A stretch of DNA of 64,000 nucleotides from Phycisphaerales bacterium. GTDB lineage: Bacteria; Planctomycetota; UBA1135; UBA2386. Positions 27,375 to 39,224 of the stretch are shown piece after piece. The stretch is taken from the NCBI GenBank assembly GCA_020247305.1, contig JADCJE010000094.1, positions 1-64,000 of the forward strand, in the 5' to 3' direction. Position numbers and translations under genes: made by a program. How positions within the stretch are numbered: position 1 is the first letter of the stretch; every line of letters begins with the position of its first letter. The notes beneath the pieces were generated by a model. The model saw only the letters and a list, made by a program, of their open reading frames with translations, searched no databases and was not told the DNA's origin.

Positions 27375-28748
27375 TCAGGCCATGCCGCGCGCCGCGACGA
27401 TCTGGCGCGCCATCGCCAGCAGGGCGGCGGGCTCGTTGCTCGCCGGCTCCTCGGTGACGCGCTCGAGCAGTTCGCCGAGCAGGACGCCGATGCCCTTGCC
27501 CGGCGGCAGGCCCAGTTCGCGCATCAGGTCGCTGCCGTCGACGGCGAGGTCGCGCACCGACAGCGCGTCGCCGGCGGCGAGCACGCGGGCGACGTGCTCC
27601 TTCATGCGCCGGAGCGGCGACATGTCGGCGTCGTCGACCGCCGCCGCCTTGCCGCGCACGTCGGCCTCGTTGAGCGTCCACAGGTCCTCGATGCGGTCGC
27701 GGCCGACGCGGCGGATCCAGCGCCGCACCGCCGCGTCCGTCCAACCGTCGTAGTGGAAGAGATGGTGCCGGACGAGGTCCACGATGCGGCGGCGCTCGTC
27801 GGTCGAGAAGCGCAGCCGCTCGCAGATCGGCTCGGCCATCGCCGCGCCGACCTTGTCGTGGTCGTAGAAGGTCCAGTCCTTGGTCTTCGCGCTGAACGCC
27901 CGGGTGCGCGGCTTGCCGACGTCGTGCAACAGCGCCGCCACGCGCAGCACCGGGTCGCCGGCACAACGGTCCATGCAGGCCATGCCATGCCGCCAGACGT
28001 CGAACGCATGCCACCGGTTCTGGGCCATGCCGACGCCTTCGAGGATCTCCGGGCAGGTGACCGCCAGCATGCCCGTGGCCCGCATGACCTCGAACGCGCG
28101 CGACGGGCTCCGAGCCTTCATCGTCTTCAGCCACTCGTCGCGCACGCGCTCCGGGCTGACCTTGCGGAACGTGTCGAGCGTCGGAGCGATCGCCGCAGCC
28201 GTCGCCGGATCGAGCTCGAACTCCAGCGTCGCGACGAAGCGCGCCGCCCGCAGCACGCGCAGGCCGTCCTCGGCGAAGCGCTCGCGCGGCGCGCCGACGG
28301 CGCGCAACAGGCGCGCCTGCAGGTCGCTCTTGCCGCCGAACGGATCGATCACCGCGCCGGTCGACGGGTCGACGGCGAGCGCGTTGACGGTGAAGTCCCG
28401 GCGCGCGAGGTCGGCGGTGATGTCGTCGACGAAGCGCACCGCGTCGGGATGCCGGCCGTCCGAGTACGCCGACTCGCCGCGCAGCGTGGTCACCTCGTAG
28501 TGGGCGCCGGCATCGACCACCGTGACCGTGCCGTGCTGGAGGCCGGTCGGCACCGCCTTGGGGAACGCGCGCAGCAGGTCGTCCGGCCGCGCATCGGTGG
28601 CGACGTCCCAGTCGGCCGGCGGCACGCCCCGCAGGGCGTCGCGCACGCCGCCGCCGACCAGCCAGGACCGGAAGCCCAGCTCGCGCAACCGCGCGACGAT
28701 GCCGTGCACGGCGGCCGGGGCGAGGCGGAGGTCGAAGGCGTCGTTCAC
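27375..28748 (-). CDS. cca: CCA-adding/poly(A) polymerase family nucleotidyltransferase with HD domain
   Basis: 457 residues. The class II nucleotidyltransferase head has the motif SWLVGGGVRDALRGVPPADW (residues 29-48), with the catalytic carboxylates in DWDVAT. It is followed by RRDFTVNALAVDPSTG and the nucleotide-selecting ERFAEDGLRVLRAARF. The middle carries an HD phosphohydrolase domain (LRVAALLHDVGKPRT and HDKVGAAMAEPI). The enzyme either repairs 3'-CCA ends of tRNAs or adds poly(A) to RNA; sequence alone does not separate the two. The tRNA in this window has an encoded CCA. The gene lies 43 bp after glnN on the same strand and may share its transcript. Confidence 0.9.
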   Translation of the reverse strand: MNDAFDLRLAPAAVHGIVARLRELGFRSWLVGGGVRDALRGVPPADWDVATDARPDDLLRAFPKAVPTGLQHGTVTVVDAGAHYEVTTLRGESAYSDGRHPDAVRFVDDITADLARRDFTVNALAVDPSTGAVIDPFGGKSDLQARLLRAVGAPRERFAEDGLRVLRAARFVATLEFELDPATAAAIAPTLDTFRKVSPERVRDEWLKTMKARSPSRAFEVMRATGMLAVTCPEILEGVGMAQNRWHAFDVWRHGMACMDRCAGDPVLRVAALLHDVGKPRTRAFSAKTKDWTFYDHDKVGAAMAEPICERLRFSTDERRRIVDLVRHHLFHYDGWTDAAVRRWIRRVGRDRIEDLWTLNEADVRGKAAAVDDADMSPLRRMKEHVARVLAAGDALSVRDLAVDGSDLMRELGLPPGKGIGVLLGELLERVTEEPASNEPAALLAMARQIVAARGMA

Positions 28749-28791
28749 GGGCGAAGGCGGCGACCGGCGGAGCTGTGCCGCCGCCCGCGGC

Positions 28792-30969
<2,178 letters not shown>

Positions 30970-31029
30970 GGATCGTGCTCCTCGTGGGCTCTTGGTTCCG
31001 ACAGTGGGAATGCGGACGCGAAGCTGCGC

Positions 31030-31038
31030 AAGCTAGCA
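31030..31038 (-). promoter_or_regulatory. Extended -10 promoter element of glnN
   Basis: Minus strand TGC-TAGCTT (31038-31030): TGn plus hexamer TAGCTT. The leader to the glnN ATG at 30969 would be about 55 nt. Confidence 0.4.
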
Positions 31039-31093
31039 TCGCCGCGCGACGGTTCCACGCCGCGGCGGAAGTTGCAGCGGCTGCGCGCAGCAG

Positions 31094-31099
31094 TAGCTT
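31094..31099 (+). promoter_or_regulatory. -10-like element, predicted leaderless promoter
   Basis: TAGCTT at 31094-31099, 6 bp (TGGCGC) before the GTG start at 31106. Same arrangement as at 5914, 56305 and 60136. Confidence 0.4.
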
Positions 31100-31105
31100 T
31101 GGCGC

Positions 31106-32347
31106 GTGCGTCCGCTTCGTTCGTCGACTGCCGTCGCCTGCGCGCTCGCATGCGCGTGCGCGAACGCGCCGGCGCCCTTCGCGCCATCGCCGATGGGTTT
31201 GCGCATCACGCACTCCCTGCTCGACGCCGTTGAGAACCGGGACAGTTCTCCACAACGAGTCCGCGTCGCCCTGTTCGCCGTGCGATCACCGATGTCCGGA
31301 CCGTCTCTGGACGTCGCCGTTGCGGCGCTGACGGCCGGACGCGGCGCGCCGTTTCGGGGCGCGAGCGGCCTGCCCGCCGGCACGGTGTGGCTCGCCGGCG
31401 ACGCAGCGGCGGTTGCCGCCGCCGACCTCGCTCGCGCGACGGACCGCGCGCACCTGCTCGCCACGGCCGATGCATTCCCGGCGCCCGACCTGTCCGCGAG
31501 TGCGCGCCCGGACGAGGTTCGCTTGCCGTGCATCGACCTGCAGGTCGGCGCCGATGGCGGCGTCCACGTCCGCGTTGGCGCCGAGCGGACCGCGGACGGC
31601 AGCCCCGTGCTCGCCGCGCACCTCGCCGCGCCGCTGCCGGCAGAGGGGCCGGTGGTGCTGTTCGTCCCGGCGGGGAACGCACCGGTCGCCGGCCACGCCT
31701 TCGTGCTCGCGCGCATGGCCGCCGACGCCGGCACGGCGGCCGCGGCGGCGCGGTCGCGAGCGAGCGCCGCAGAGCCAGCGCCACCGCAGATCGGCTGGCC
31801 GCGGCGATGGCGCATCGCGTTCCAGTCCGTGGGCCAGCACAACCGGCGACCGCCGCTGCTGGAGATCGCGCGCACGCTCGGCGCCAGCCGTTGCCGCGAC
31901 GCGCTGCTCGTGGCCGACGAGGCGCTGCTGATCGCGTTCACCGAACGGCTCGCGGTCGAACTCACGCCCGGCGACGCCGACGCGCCCTGGCCGTTCGAGC
32001 GCGCGCTGTGGCGCGCCCTGCTGCCGCGGCTCGAACGCGACGAACTGCCGGACGCGCTGCACGCGCATTGCCTGCGCCAGCTCGGCGCCATGGCCGACGA
32101 CACCGCGGCGCTGCGCAGCGCGCTCGACGCGAGCGCCGACGGCGAGGCGTTCGCGCGCGCGCTGCGCGAGGACAACGTCGGCGCGCTCGGCGACCACGAC
32201 GCAGCATGGCGCGCGCGCGGCCTCGACTGGCTGCGCCGCCAGGGCGTGCAGGTGCCGGGCTACGACCCGCTGGGCGGCGACGACGAACGCCGCGTCGCGC
32301 TGCGGACCTTCTTCGCCGCCGAAGCGGCGGCGGAGGGCGGGCGATGA
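31106..32347 (+). CDS. Exported protein of unknown function
   Basis: 413 residues, Ala/Arg-rich. The N-terminus (MRPLRSSTAVACALACACAN) looks like a signal peptide, possibly of lipoprotein type with a Cys near 17-19. The central part (about 35-220) reads as mixed beta segments; the C-terminal 180 residues are helical (ALWRALLPRLERDELPDALH). I do not recognise a family. Its TGA overlaps the ATG of the giant AsmA-like gene by 4 bp, so the two are translationally coupled and probably work together at the envelope. The GTG start at 31106 is chosen because the signal-like sequence and a -10-like hexamer both fit it. Confidence 0.6.
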   Translation: MRPLRSSTAVACALACACANAPAPFAPSPMGLRITHSLLDAVENRDSSPQRVRVALFAVRSPMSGPSLDVAVAALTAGRGAPFRGASGLPAGTVWLAGDAAAVAAADLARATDRAHLLATADAFPAPDLSASARPDEVRLPCIDLQVGADGGVHVRVGAERTADGSPVLAAHLAAPLPAEGPVVLFVPAGNAPVAGHAFVLARMAADAGTAAAAARSRASAAEPAPPQIGWPRRWRIAFQSVGQHNRRPPLLEIARTLGASRCRDALLVADEALLIAFTERLAVELTPGDADAPWPFERALWRALLPRLERDELPDALHAHCLRQLGAMADDTAALRSALDASADGEAFARALREDNVGALGDHDAAWRARGLDWLRRQGVQVPGYDPLGGDDERRVALRTFFAAEAAAEGGR

Positions 32348-35300
32348 CCCCGCGCCCGCTCTGGCGCCGCCTGCTGCGCTGGGCCTTGCGCCTCGTGGTC
32401 GTCGCCGTCGGCGTCCGCCTGCTGCTCGCGCTGTTCCTGACGCAGCTGATCGGGTTCGCTGCGCCGTGGCTCGGCCTGCGGATCGAGATGCGCAGCGCAT
32501 GGCTGTCGCTGAGCGGCATGTCGCTGCGGCTCCAGGACGTCGTCGCCGCGGACATGGATCGCCCGGCGGCGCCGCCGCTGTTCGCTGCGGGCGAGGTCGC
32601 GCTCGACGTCTCGCTCGCCGCGCTGCTGCGCGGCGAACTGGTGGTCGAGGTCGCCGCCATCGCGCAAGCGCGCGTGCAACTCGAACGCGGCGCCGACGGC
32701 CGCCTGCTGCTGCCCGCGGCGTGGACGGCGAGCGCGCCGGTCGTCGTGCAGCCCGCCGCCGCGCCAGCGCCCCTCGCCTCGCTGCAGTTGCCGGTGCGCG
32801 TCCGCGCCCTGCGCCTGCACGACCTCGCGCTGACGTTCGTCGACGGCGCCGTGACGCCGGCGCGCACCGACCAGCTCGTCGTCGACGTCGCCGTGCGCGA
32901 CCTCGGCGACCCGCAGGCCGACGGCAGCATCGCCGTGCGCATCCATGCGCCGGACGCGCTGGACGCCGGCTGGGTGCGCGCGACGCTGCGCGGGGACGCA
33001 CGCGCCGTCCGGGCGCAGTGGCACGCCGACCTGCGCGACGTGCGCACCGCGCGCCTGGCCGCGGCGGTCGCCCTGCCGCCGGCGCTGGCGCGGCTGCAGT
33101 CGCTTGGCGCCGAAGCCCGCGGCGAGCTGCGCCTCGAACTGCGTGCGCCCGGCGAACTCGCCGCCGCAGGCGACGTCACTGCGCAGTGGTTCGCCGACGG
33201 GGTCGAACGGGCCGCCGTCGCCGTCGACTTCGGACCGGTGCTGCTCGCCCCGACGGCGCGCACCGTGCCCTTCCGCGCGCGCGTCCGCGGCGACGGCTTC
33301 GCCGACGAGGTCGCGCTCATCGACGCCGAACTCGACCACCGCGACGCCGAGCTGAGCTTCCGCGGCCGGTTGCGCGCCGAGGGCGTGACGCTCGCCGCGG
33401 CGCGACCGTGGCTGGCGGCGCACGGCGTCGACTGGCCCACCGAGCCGATGTCGGCCACCGCCGCCATCGACGCCAGCTTCGGCGCCGCGCTGTCGCTGGC
33501 GCTGCGCGACGTCGCCGTGCGCAACGGCGCCGCTGCGGTCACGGCCCCGCTGTTGGCGGTGCAGGACCTGCGCTTCGACGACGAGGGCCTCGTCATCGAA
33601 GCGATCGACGTCGTCGGCCCGACCGGGGACGTCGCCCGGCGCGCCGATGGCCGCTGGTCGGCGCTGGGCGTGGCCTTCGCGCCGCCGCAGCCCGCCGCCG
33701 CGGCGGACGCGGGCGTGCCGCCGTCGACGCCCGCATGGTCGCTGCCGGCGGCGCGCCTGGGCTTGCTGCGCTGGCGCGGCGCCAAACTCACCGTCGCCAT
33801 CGCCGACGCCGCCGGCGACGTCACCGTGGAACTCGCCGACGTCGCGTTGCGCGGCGCCGGCCTCGCGCTCGGCGTGTACGCGCCGCCGGGGCAACTCGAC
33901 CTGCAGGCCGTCCTGCCGGGACTGGCCGCCAACGTGTCCCTCGCTGCGCAGGTGGCGACGACGCCGAGCGATTGCCGGGTCGCCGGCGAACTCGCGGTCG
34001 ACGGCCTGACGTTGGCAGCGCTGCGGCCCTGGCTGCTGGCAGCGGGCGTGGCGCCGACGTGGCGCGACGCCGCGCTGCGCGCCGAGTTCGTGACCAGCGC
34101 CCGCCGCACCGGTGACGCCATGGCCAGTGACGCGGCGGTGACGGGCCTGCGCCTCACCGACGGCGACGAGACGCTGCTGCAGTGCGCCAGCGCGGCGATG
34201 GTCGGCTTCGTGCCGGGTGCGGCCGATGCGGTCGGCACATGGACCATCGACGGCCCGGAAGTCGTCGTCGATGCGGACGCCGACGGCGCCGTGCACGCGA
34301 TCGCCGGCGTGGCGCTGCCGCGGCGACCCGCGCCAGCGGGGCCGCCGGCCGCTCCGACCGCCGCTGCAGCCGCGGCGCTGCCCGTGTTGCCCGTCGTCGC
34401 GCAACAGAACGGCGTCGTGGTCTGGCGGCGCACGGGCGCGCCACCGCAGCGCATCGAGTTCCAGACGCGCCTCACGCGCGCGCCGGACGCTCCGACCGTG
34501 AACCTGCAACTGACGGCGAGCAGCCGCGGCGTCGTCGACGAACTGAGCCTGATCGGCGACCTCGCGCCCGATGGCAGCAGCGCCGTCGTGCAGCTGCGCG
34601 CCCGCGGCGTGCGCGGTGCGGGCCTCGGCGCGTTGCTGCCGCCGGGCGCGAACTGCCTGCTCGCCGACGGCGCCATCGAGCTGACCGGGCGCATCCGCCG
34701 CGACGGCGCGACCGGCTTCGTCGCCGAAACGCTCGGGCTCGGTGTGCGCGACGGCGACTGCGAATGGTTCGACCTCGACGACGCCCGCCTCGACGTCGCC
34801 GCCGCGACAGCCGACGCCGTGCACGTGCGCGAGCTGAAGGTCGCCGGCCTGCGCGGCATCGCCGCCGTCGGCGCCAACGGCACGGAGGCGCTTGGCTGGC
34901 GCTTCGCCCCATCACCGATCGCGCCCAGCGAAGCTGCGGACGCCGCCCCGCGGGCCGTCGTCGGCGGCGTGCGTCTGCCGCGCCTGCGGATCGACGCCGC
35001 GACGGTCGACGTCGCGCGCTTCGAAGTCCGCCGCGAGGCGGCGCCCCCGGTCGTCGTCGCGGGCAAGGCGACGCTGGCGCCTTGGGACGCCTCGACCCCC
35101 GAGCGCCTGGCGACGCCCGCACAGTGGACCATCGCACTGCAGGCGCCGCCGCTGCTGCGGCAGGCCGCGCTCACGGCGACGGTGACGCCGTTCGCGCTGC
35201 AGCCGGAGATCGACGCGACGATCCGCGCGGAGGGCATCGACCTGACGCAGGCCGTGCCCGGCGGCGTGCTCACGGACGCCGAGTTCACGACCGAACTGCA

Positions 35301-37029
35301 CGCGCGGCTCAACCTGCGCCGCCGCGATCCACAGCGCTTCGACCTCGGCCGGCCCTTTGGCGGCGAACTCGCGCTCGACGACTTCCGCCTGCGCGACGCC
35401 GCAACCGGCGCGGCGGTCGCGGCGGCGACGTCGCTCGAGGCCATCGCCCGCGCGATCGATCCGGCGACCGGCGCCGTGCTGCTCGACTCGCTGACGGCGA
35501 TGGACCTCGCGTTCGACGTCACGCGCACCGCTGATGGCGTGCGATTGCCTGGCATGACGATCGGCTCGAAGGCCAAAGCCGCAGCGCCGCCGACAGAGCC
35601 GGCCGCCGCTGCCAGTGTCCAGGCGACGGCTGCGCCGTCGGCCGCCGCCGAGTTCGCCGTCGAACACCTGTCGCTGCAGGGGCTGCGCACGACCGTGCGC
35701 GACGAGACGACGAACCCGCCGACCATCGTGCCCATCGCCGACGCCGAGATCGACGTGCATGGCTTCAGCACGCGCGCCTTCACCGAAGCGCTCCCCATTG
35801 CATTCGACGTGTCGCTGCGCGGCGGCGACGTGCCGCTCGAACGCCGTGTTCACGCCGGCAACCTGCTGGCTGGCGTGGTCGGCTCGGCGGCGCGCGCCGT
35901 CACCCTGCAGGGCGATCAGCATGCGCTCGCGCCACGGCCGCTGTTCGAAGAGATCGCCGTCGCCGGGCGGCTCGCGTTCGCGCCCTTCCTGCAGGGCGAA
36001 GCGCGCGCCAACGTCACCGCCTTCGAACTCACCGGCCTGCGCGGCCTCGCCAAGGCCGTCTCGATCGAGATCGCCGACGGTGTGCTCGATCAGCGGGTCG
36101 AGGTCGACCTGCGCGGCCCCGACGGCGTCGACGTGCGCAGCCTGCAGGTCTTCCGCTGGCTGTCGCTGACCGAGCCGCCGGGCGGCCCGATCTCGACGTA
36201 CCTGCGGCTGCCGATGCCGCTGCCGTCGGTGCTGTTCCTGCTGCGCAACGACGAGGACGAACAGCGCGTGCCGATCGCGATCCACCTGCCGGCCCGCGGC
36301 GTGAAGACCAGCGACGTCGTCGACGCCGTCGCCGAGGCCTTCGCCAAGGTTGTCGCCGACGCGGTCGCCGGCGCGGCGGCGCGCGCCGCGGGCGTCGTCA
36401 CCGGCTTCTTCGACTTCCTGTGGCCAAAGCGCGTGCTGCCGACGGCGGCGCTCGACTTCGCCGGCGGCGACCCGGCGCCGAGCGTCGGCGATCTGTCGCG
36501 GATCGCCGACGCCCTCGCGCGCGACCCGCAACTGGAAGCCGTGCTGGCGCACGAACTCGGTTCCGACGACCTCGCGCGGGCGGCGGCCCTGGCGTCCCCG
36601 CCGCCCACCGTGGTGGCCGCGCACGTCGCCGACCTGCGGCAACGCCGTGCCGAACTGGAAACCCGACGGCAGCAGCTGGTCGCCGACCTCGACGCGCTCT
36701 ACGCCGCCGCGCGCCTGCCCGAGGCGCGGCGCGGCCAGGAGGCGCTGCTGGCGCACGATGGCATGCTCGGGGCGCTGGAGCGGACCCTCGACGAGGCGCT
36801 CGGTCTGCTGGGCGGCGACACGCCGCGCGCCGCTCGTCGCCGCACCGACGCCGCCGCGCGAGCCCTCGCGCAGGCCCGCCTCGACGCCGTCGCGGCCGCG
36901 CTGCGCGCCGCAGTCCCTGAACTGGCCGCCGATCGGCTGGTTCGCCGCACCCCGCGCGGCGCGGCAAGCGCCGACGCCACCGGCGGCGGCCGCGTGACCA
37001 TCGCACTGCGCCGCCGCACCACGCGTTGA
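32344..37029 (+). CDS. Giant AsmA/DUF748-like envelope protein
   Basis: 1,561 residues. One N-terminal transmembrane anchor (LRLVVVAVGVRLLLALFL, about 17-35) is followed by a very long periplasmic region of repeated beta-strand segments typical of the AsmA/DUF748 superfamily. Members form hydrophobic grooves thought to carry phospholipids between membranes. Recognisable features are the opening IEMRSAWLSLSGMSLRLQDV and the DUF748-like end: VPIAIHLPARGVKTSDVVDA, then VAGAAARAAGVVTGFFDFLW. The last ~170 residues are a coiled coil with a basic tail (LRQRRAELETRRQQLVADLD). The start ATG at 32344 overlaps the upstream gene by 4 bp. Superfamily assignment is from pattern, not exact motifs; lipid transport is inferred. 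Confidence 0.7.
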   Translation: MTPRPLWRRLLRWALRLVVVAVGVRLLLALFLTQLIGFAAPWLGLRIEMRSAWLSLSGMSLRLQDVVAADMDRPAAPPLFAAGEVALDVSLAALLRGELVVEVAAIAQARVQLERGADGRLLLPAAWTASAPVVVQPAAAPAPLASLQLPVRVRALRLHDLALTFVDGAVTPARTDQLVVDVAVRDLGDPQADGSIAVRIHAPDALDAGWVRATLRGDARAVRAQWHADLRDVRTARLAAAVALPPALARLQSLGAEARGELRLELRAPGELAAAGDVTAQWFADGVERAAVAVDFGPVLLAPTARTVPFRARVRGDGFADEVALIDAELDHRDAELSFRGRLRAEGVTLAAARPWLAAHGVDWPTEPMSATAAIDASFGAALSLALRDVAVRNGAAAVTAPLLAVQDLRFDDEGLVIEAIDVVGPTGDVARRADGRWSALGVAFAPPQPAAAADAGVPPSTPAWSLPAARLGLLRWRGAKLTVAIADAAGDVTVELADVALRGAGLALGVYAPPGQLDLQAVLPGLAANVSLAAQVATTPSDCRVAGELAVDGLTLAALRPWLLAAGVAPTWRDAALRAEFVTSARRTGDAMASDAAVTGLRLTDGDETLLQCASAAMVGFVPGAADAVGTWTIDGPEVVVDADADGAVHAIAGVALPRRPAPAGPPAAPTAAAAAALPVLPVVAQQNGVVVWRRTGAPPQRIEFQTRLTRAPDAPTVNLQLTASSRGVVDELSLIGDLAPDGSSAVVQLRARGVRGAGLGALLPPGANCLLADGAIELTGRIRRDGATGFVAETLGLGVRDGDCEWFDLDDARLDVAAATADAVHVRELKVAGLRGIAAVGANGTEALGWRFAPSPIAPSEAADAAPRAVVGGVRLPRLRIDAATVDVARFEVRREAAPPVVVAGKATLAPWDASTPERLATPAQWTIALQAPPLLRQAALTATVTPFALQPEIDATIRAEGIDLTQAVPGGVLTDAEFTTELHARLNLRRRDPQRFDLGRPFGGELALDDFRLRDAATGAAVAAATSLEAIARAIDPATGAVLLDSLTAMDLAFDVTRTADGVRLPGMTIGSKAKAAAPPTEPAAAASVQATAAPSAAAEFAVEHLSLQGLRTTVRDETTNPPTIVPIADAEIDVHGFSTRAFTEALPIAFDVSLRGGDVPLERRVHAGNLLAGVVGSAARAVTLQGDQHALAPRPLFEEIAVAGRLAFAPFLQGEARANVTAFELTGLRGLAKAVSIEIADGVLDQRVEVDLRGPDGVDVRSLQVFRWLSLTEPPGGPISTYLRLPMPLPSVLFLLRNDEDEQRVPIAIHLPARGVKTSDVVDAVAEAFAKVVADAVAGAAARAAGVVTGFFDFLWPKRVLPTAALDFAGGDPAPSVGDLSRIADALARDPQLEAVLAHELGSDDLARAAALASPPPTVVAAHVADLRQRRAELETRRQQLVADLDALYAAARLPEARRGQEALLAHDGMLGALERTLDEALGLLGGDTPRAARRRTDAAARALAQARLDAVAAALRAAVPELAADRLVRRTPRGAASADATGGGRVTIALRRRTTR

Positions 37030-37114
37030 CGCAAGATTGTCGCCAGGGCGCGGTGGCCGGCGGCCGATTTTGCCGTTGAATGTCGTGGCCGGGCGGTGCC
37101 CGCCGCAACCGAAC

Positions 37115-39208
37115 ATGAACCGAACCCGCCGCGCCATCGCGTTGTCGTTCGCCTGCACCGTCCTCACCGGGATGGCCGTCGCCCAGACCGCCGCGCAGAG
37201 CCCGCAGCGACCGGCGCGCAGCGTCAACGCCGTGCGGCCCATGGCGCAGGCGATGGCCGACGCCGCCCGCCTCGACGATGCGCTCGTCCGCGGCCTGCAG
37301 CGCCGCGGCGAGGAGCCGCTGCCGATCGTCGACGACGCGACCTTCGTGCGCCGCGCCTACCTGTCGATCGCCGGCCGCATCCCGACGCTGCCGGAGACCG
37401 AGCGCTTCCTCGCCGACGCCGCCGCCGACAAACGCCATGCGCTCGTCGACGCGCTGCTCGACGGGGCAGGCCGCACCAGCCACTTCGCCAACTTCTGGTT
37501 CGACCTGCTGCGCGTGAAGTCGCGGCAGCAGAACCTCAGCGGCGAGCCGTTCGCGCACTTCCTCCGGCAGTCGGTCCAGTCGGACCAGCCGTTCGACGTG
37601 TTCGTGCGGGAGATGCTGACGGCCGAGGGCCCGGCCCACAAGGCTGGCAACGGCGCGACCGGCATGCTGCTGCGCGACAGCAACATGCCGCACGACGCGA
37701 TGGCCAACGCACTGCGGCTGTTCCTCGGCACACGGCTCGAATGCGCGCAGTGCCACAACCACCCGTTCGACCACTGGACGCAGAAGGAGTTCTTCGAGAT
37801 GGCCGCCTTCTTCGGCGGCGTCCGCTACCGCGACGAGAACGCCCTGCCCAACCTCGTCGGCCTGCGGACGGAACTGGCGCAGGCGCCCGAGCGCCAGCGC
37901 CAGCAGGTGCAGAACCTGCTGCGGCGCATGAACCAGGGGCTCGACGGCAGCGGCAGCGGCGTCGAACGCCTGCCGACCGACTACAAGTATGGGGACCTGA
38001 AGCCGGGCGCGCCGGTCCTGGCCAACACGCTGTTCGGCGCCGAGGTCAAGCTGAAGTACCCCGAGCAGAAGAAGGGCCAGTCGCAGACGCGCGCCGCGCA
38101 GCAAGCCCGCGCCCGCCAGCGCGACACGTCGCCGGAGATCGACTCGCGCGCGGCGCTCGCCGAGTGGATGACGAGCAAGAAGAACCCGCAGTTCGCGCGC
38201 GTCATCGCCAACCGCATGTGGGCGCGCACGTTCGGCGCCGGCGTCGTCGAGCCGATCGACGACTGGAAAAAGGACACCGAGGCCGTGCATCCCGAGCTGC
38301 TGACGCTGCTCGAGAAGCTGATGAAGGACCTCGACTACGACCTGCGGCAGTTCGAGCGCGTGCTCGCGCACACGCAGCTGTTCCAGCGCGCGAGCCCGGC
38401 GGTCGATCCGACTCCCGGCCAGCCGATCACGTTCCGGGGTCCGGTGCTGCGTCGCATGAGCGCCGAGCAGATGTGGGACTCGCTGCTGACGCTGGTATTC
38501 GCCGACGTGGACGAACGACTGCGCGGCATGGACGAGCGCGCCAAGCCCGTCTACGAGCAGTTCGACGAGCTCAGCAAGGCCGACGCCAAGGAGCTGCTGG
38601 CCATGACCCAGGACGGCCGCGCCAATCCGATGGCCCGCATGGAGCAGCAGCGCCAGGAGGAGGCGCGCCGGCAGCTCGCCGCCGACAAGGACCTGCAGCA
38701 GCGCGCCGCGCCGCTGATCCGCCAGCTCGCCGCCGCCCGCCGCGAGGGCGACCAGCGCAAGGTCGCGGAGCTGGCGCAGGAACTGCAGAACCTCGGCCTG
38801 CCGCTCGGCCAGCGCGCCGGCCGCGGGCGCGAGGGCGACATGCTGCGCGCGTCGGACCTCGCCCAGCCAGCGCCGCCCAACCACCTGCTGCGCCAGTTCG
38901 GCCAGTCGGACCGCGAGACCGTCGACGCCGCCAGCCACGTGGCGACCGTGCCGCAGGTGCTGACGCTGCTGAACGGCTTCCTCGACCAGCGCGTGCTCGA
39001 AGGCGCCTCGCCGCTGCGCGCGGCGCTGGAGACGGCGCCGAACGGCGAGCGCCGGGTGCGCATCGCGTTCCTGACCACGCTGAACCGCGAGCCGACCGCC
39101 GACGAGGCGCGCGACTGGCGCAAGCAGATCGCCATCCACGGCGAAGCCGTGGTCAAGGACCTCGTCTGGGTCCTCTGCAACAGCAACGAGTTCCGCTTCG
39201 TCCGCTGA
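37115..39208 (+). CDS. DUF1549/DUF1553 exported protein (planctomycete type)
   Basis: 697 residues. The signal peptide is MNRTRRAIALSFACTVLTGM, cleaved near AVAQ. The DUF1549 part (about 40-250) shows DDATFVRRAYLSIAGRIPTL and GTRLECAQCHNHPFDHWTQ; the Cys pair and HxxxDHW resemble a heme or metal site. The DUF1553 part (about 330-690) shows SRAALAEWMTSKKNPQFARV and NRMWARTFGAGVVEPIDDW. These families are expanded in planctomycetes and found with DUF1501 partners; their biochemical role is not established. It starts a four-gene run with DUF1501 and two cytochrome proteins, 16 bp before the next gene. The ATG at 37115 matches the signal peptide. Confidence 0.9.
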   Translation: MNRTRRAIALSFACTVLTGMAVAQTAAQSPQRPARSVNAVRPMAQAMADAARLDDALVRGLQRRGEEPLPIVDDATFVRRAYLSIAGRIPTLPETERFLADAAADKRHALVDALLDGAGRTSHFANFWFDLLRVKSRQQNLSGEPFAHFLRQSVQSDQPFDVFVREMLTAEGPAHKAGNGATGMLLRDSNMPHDAMANALRLFLGTRLECAQCHNHPFDHWTQKEFFEMAAFFGGVRYRDENALPNLVGLRTELAQAPERQRQQVQNLLRRMNQGLDGSGSGVERLPTDYKYGDLKPGAPVLANTLFGAEVKLKYPEQKKGQSQTRAAQQARARQRDTSPEIDSRAALAEWMTSKKNPQFARVIANRMWARTFGAGVVEPIDDWKKDTEAVHPELLTLLEKLMKDLDYDLRQFERVLAHTQLFQRASPAVDPTPGQPITFRGPVLRRMSAEQMWDSLLTLVFADVDERLRGMDERAKPVYEQFDELSKADAKELLAMTQDGRANPMARMEQQRQEEARRQLAADKDLQQRAAPLIRQLAAARREGDQRKVAELAQELQNLGLPLGQRAGRGREGDMLRASDLAQPAPPNHLLRQFGQSDRETVDAASHVATVPQVLTLLNGFLDQRVLEGASPLRAALETAPNGERRVRIAFLTTLNREPTADEARDWRKQIAIHGEAVVKDLVWVLCNSNEFRFVR

Positions 39209-39224
39209 TCCGGGCGCACGCACC

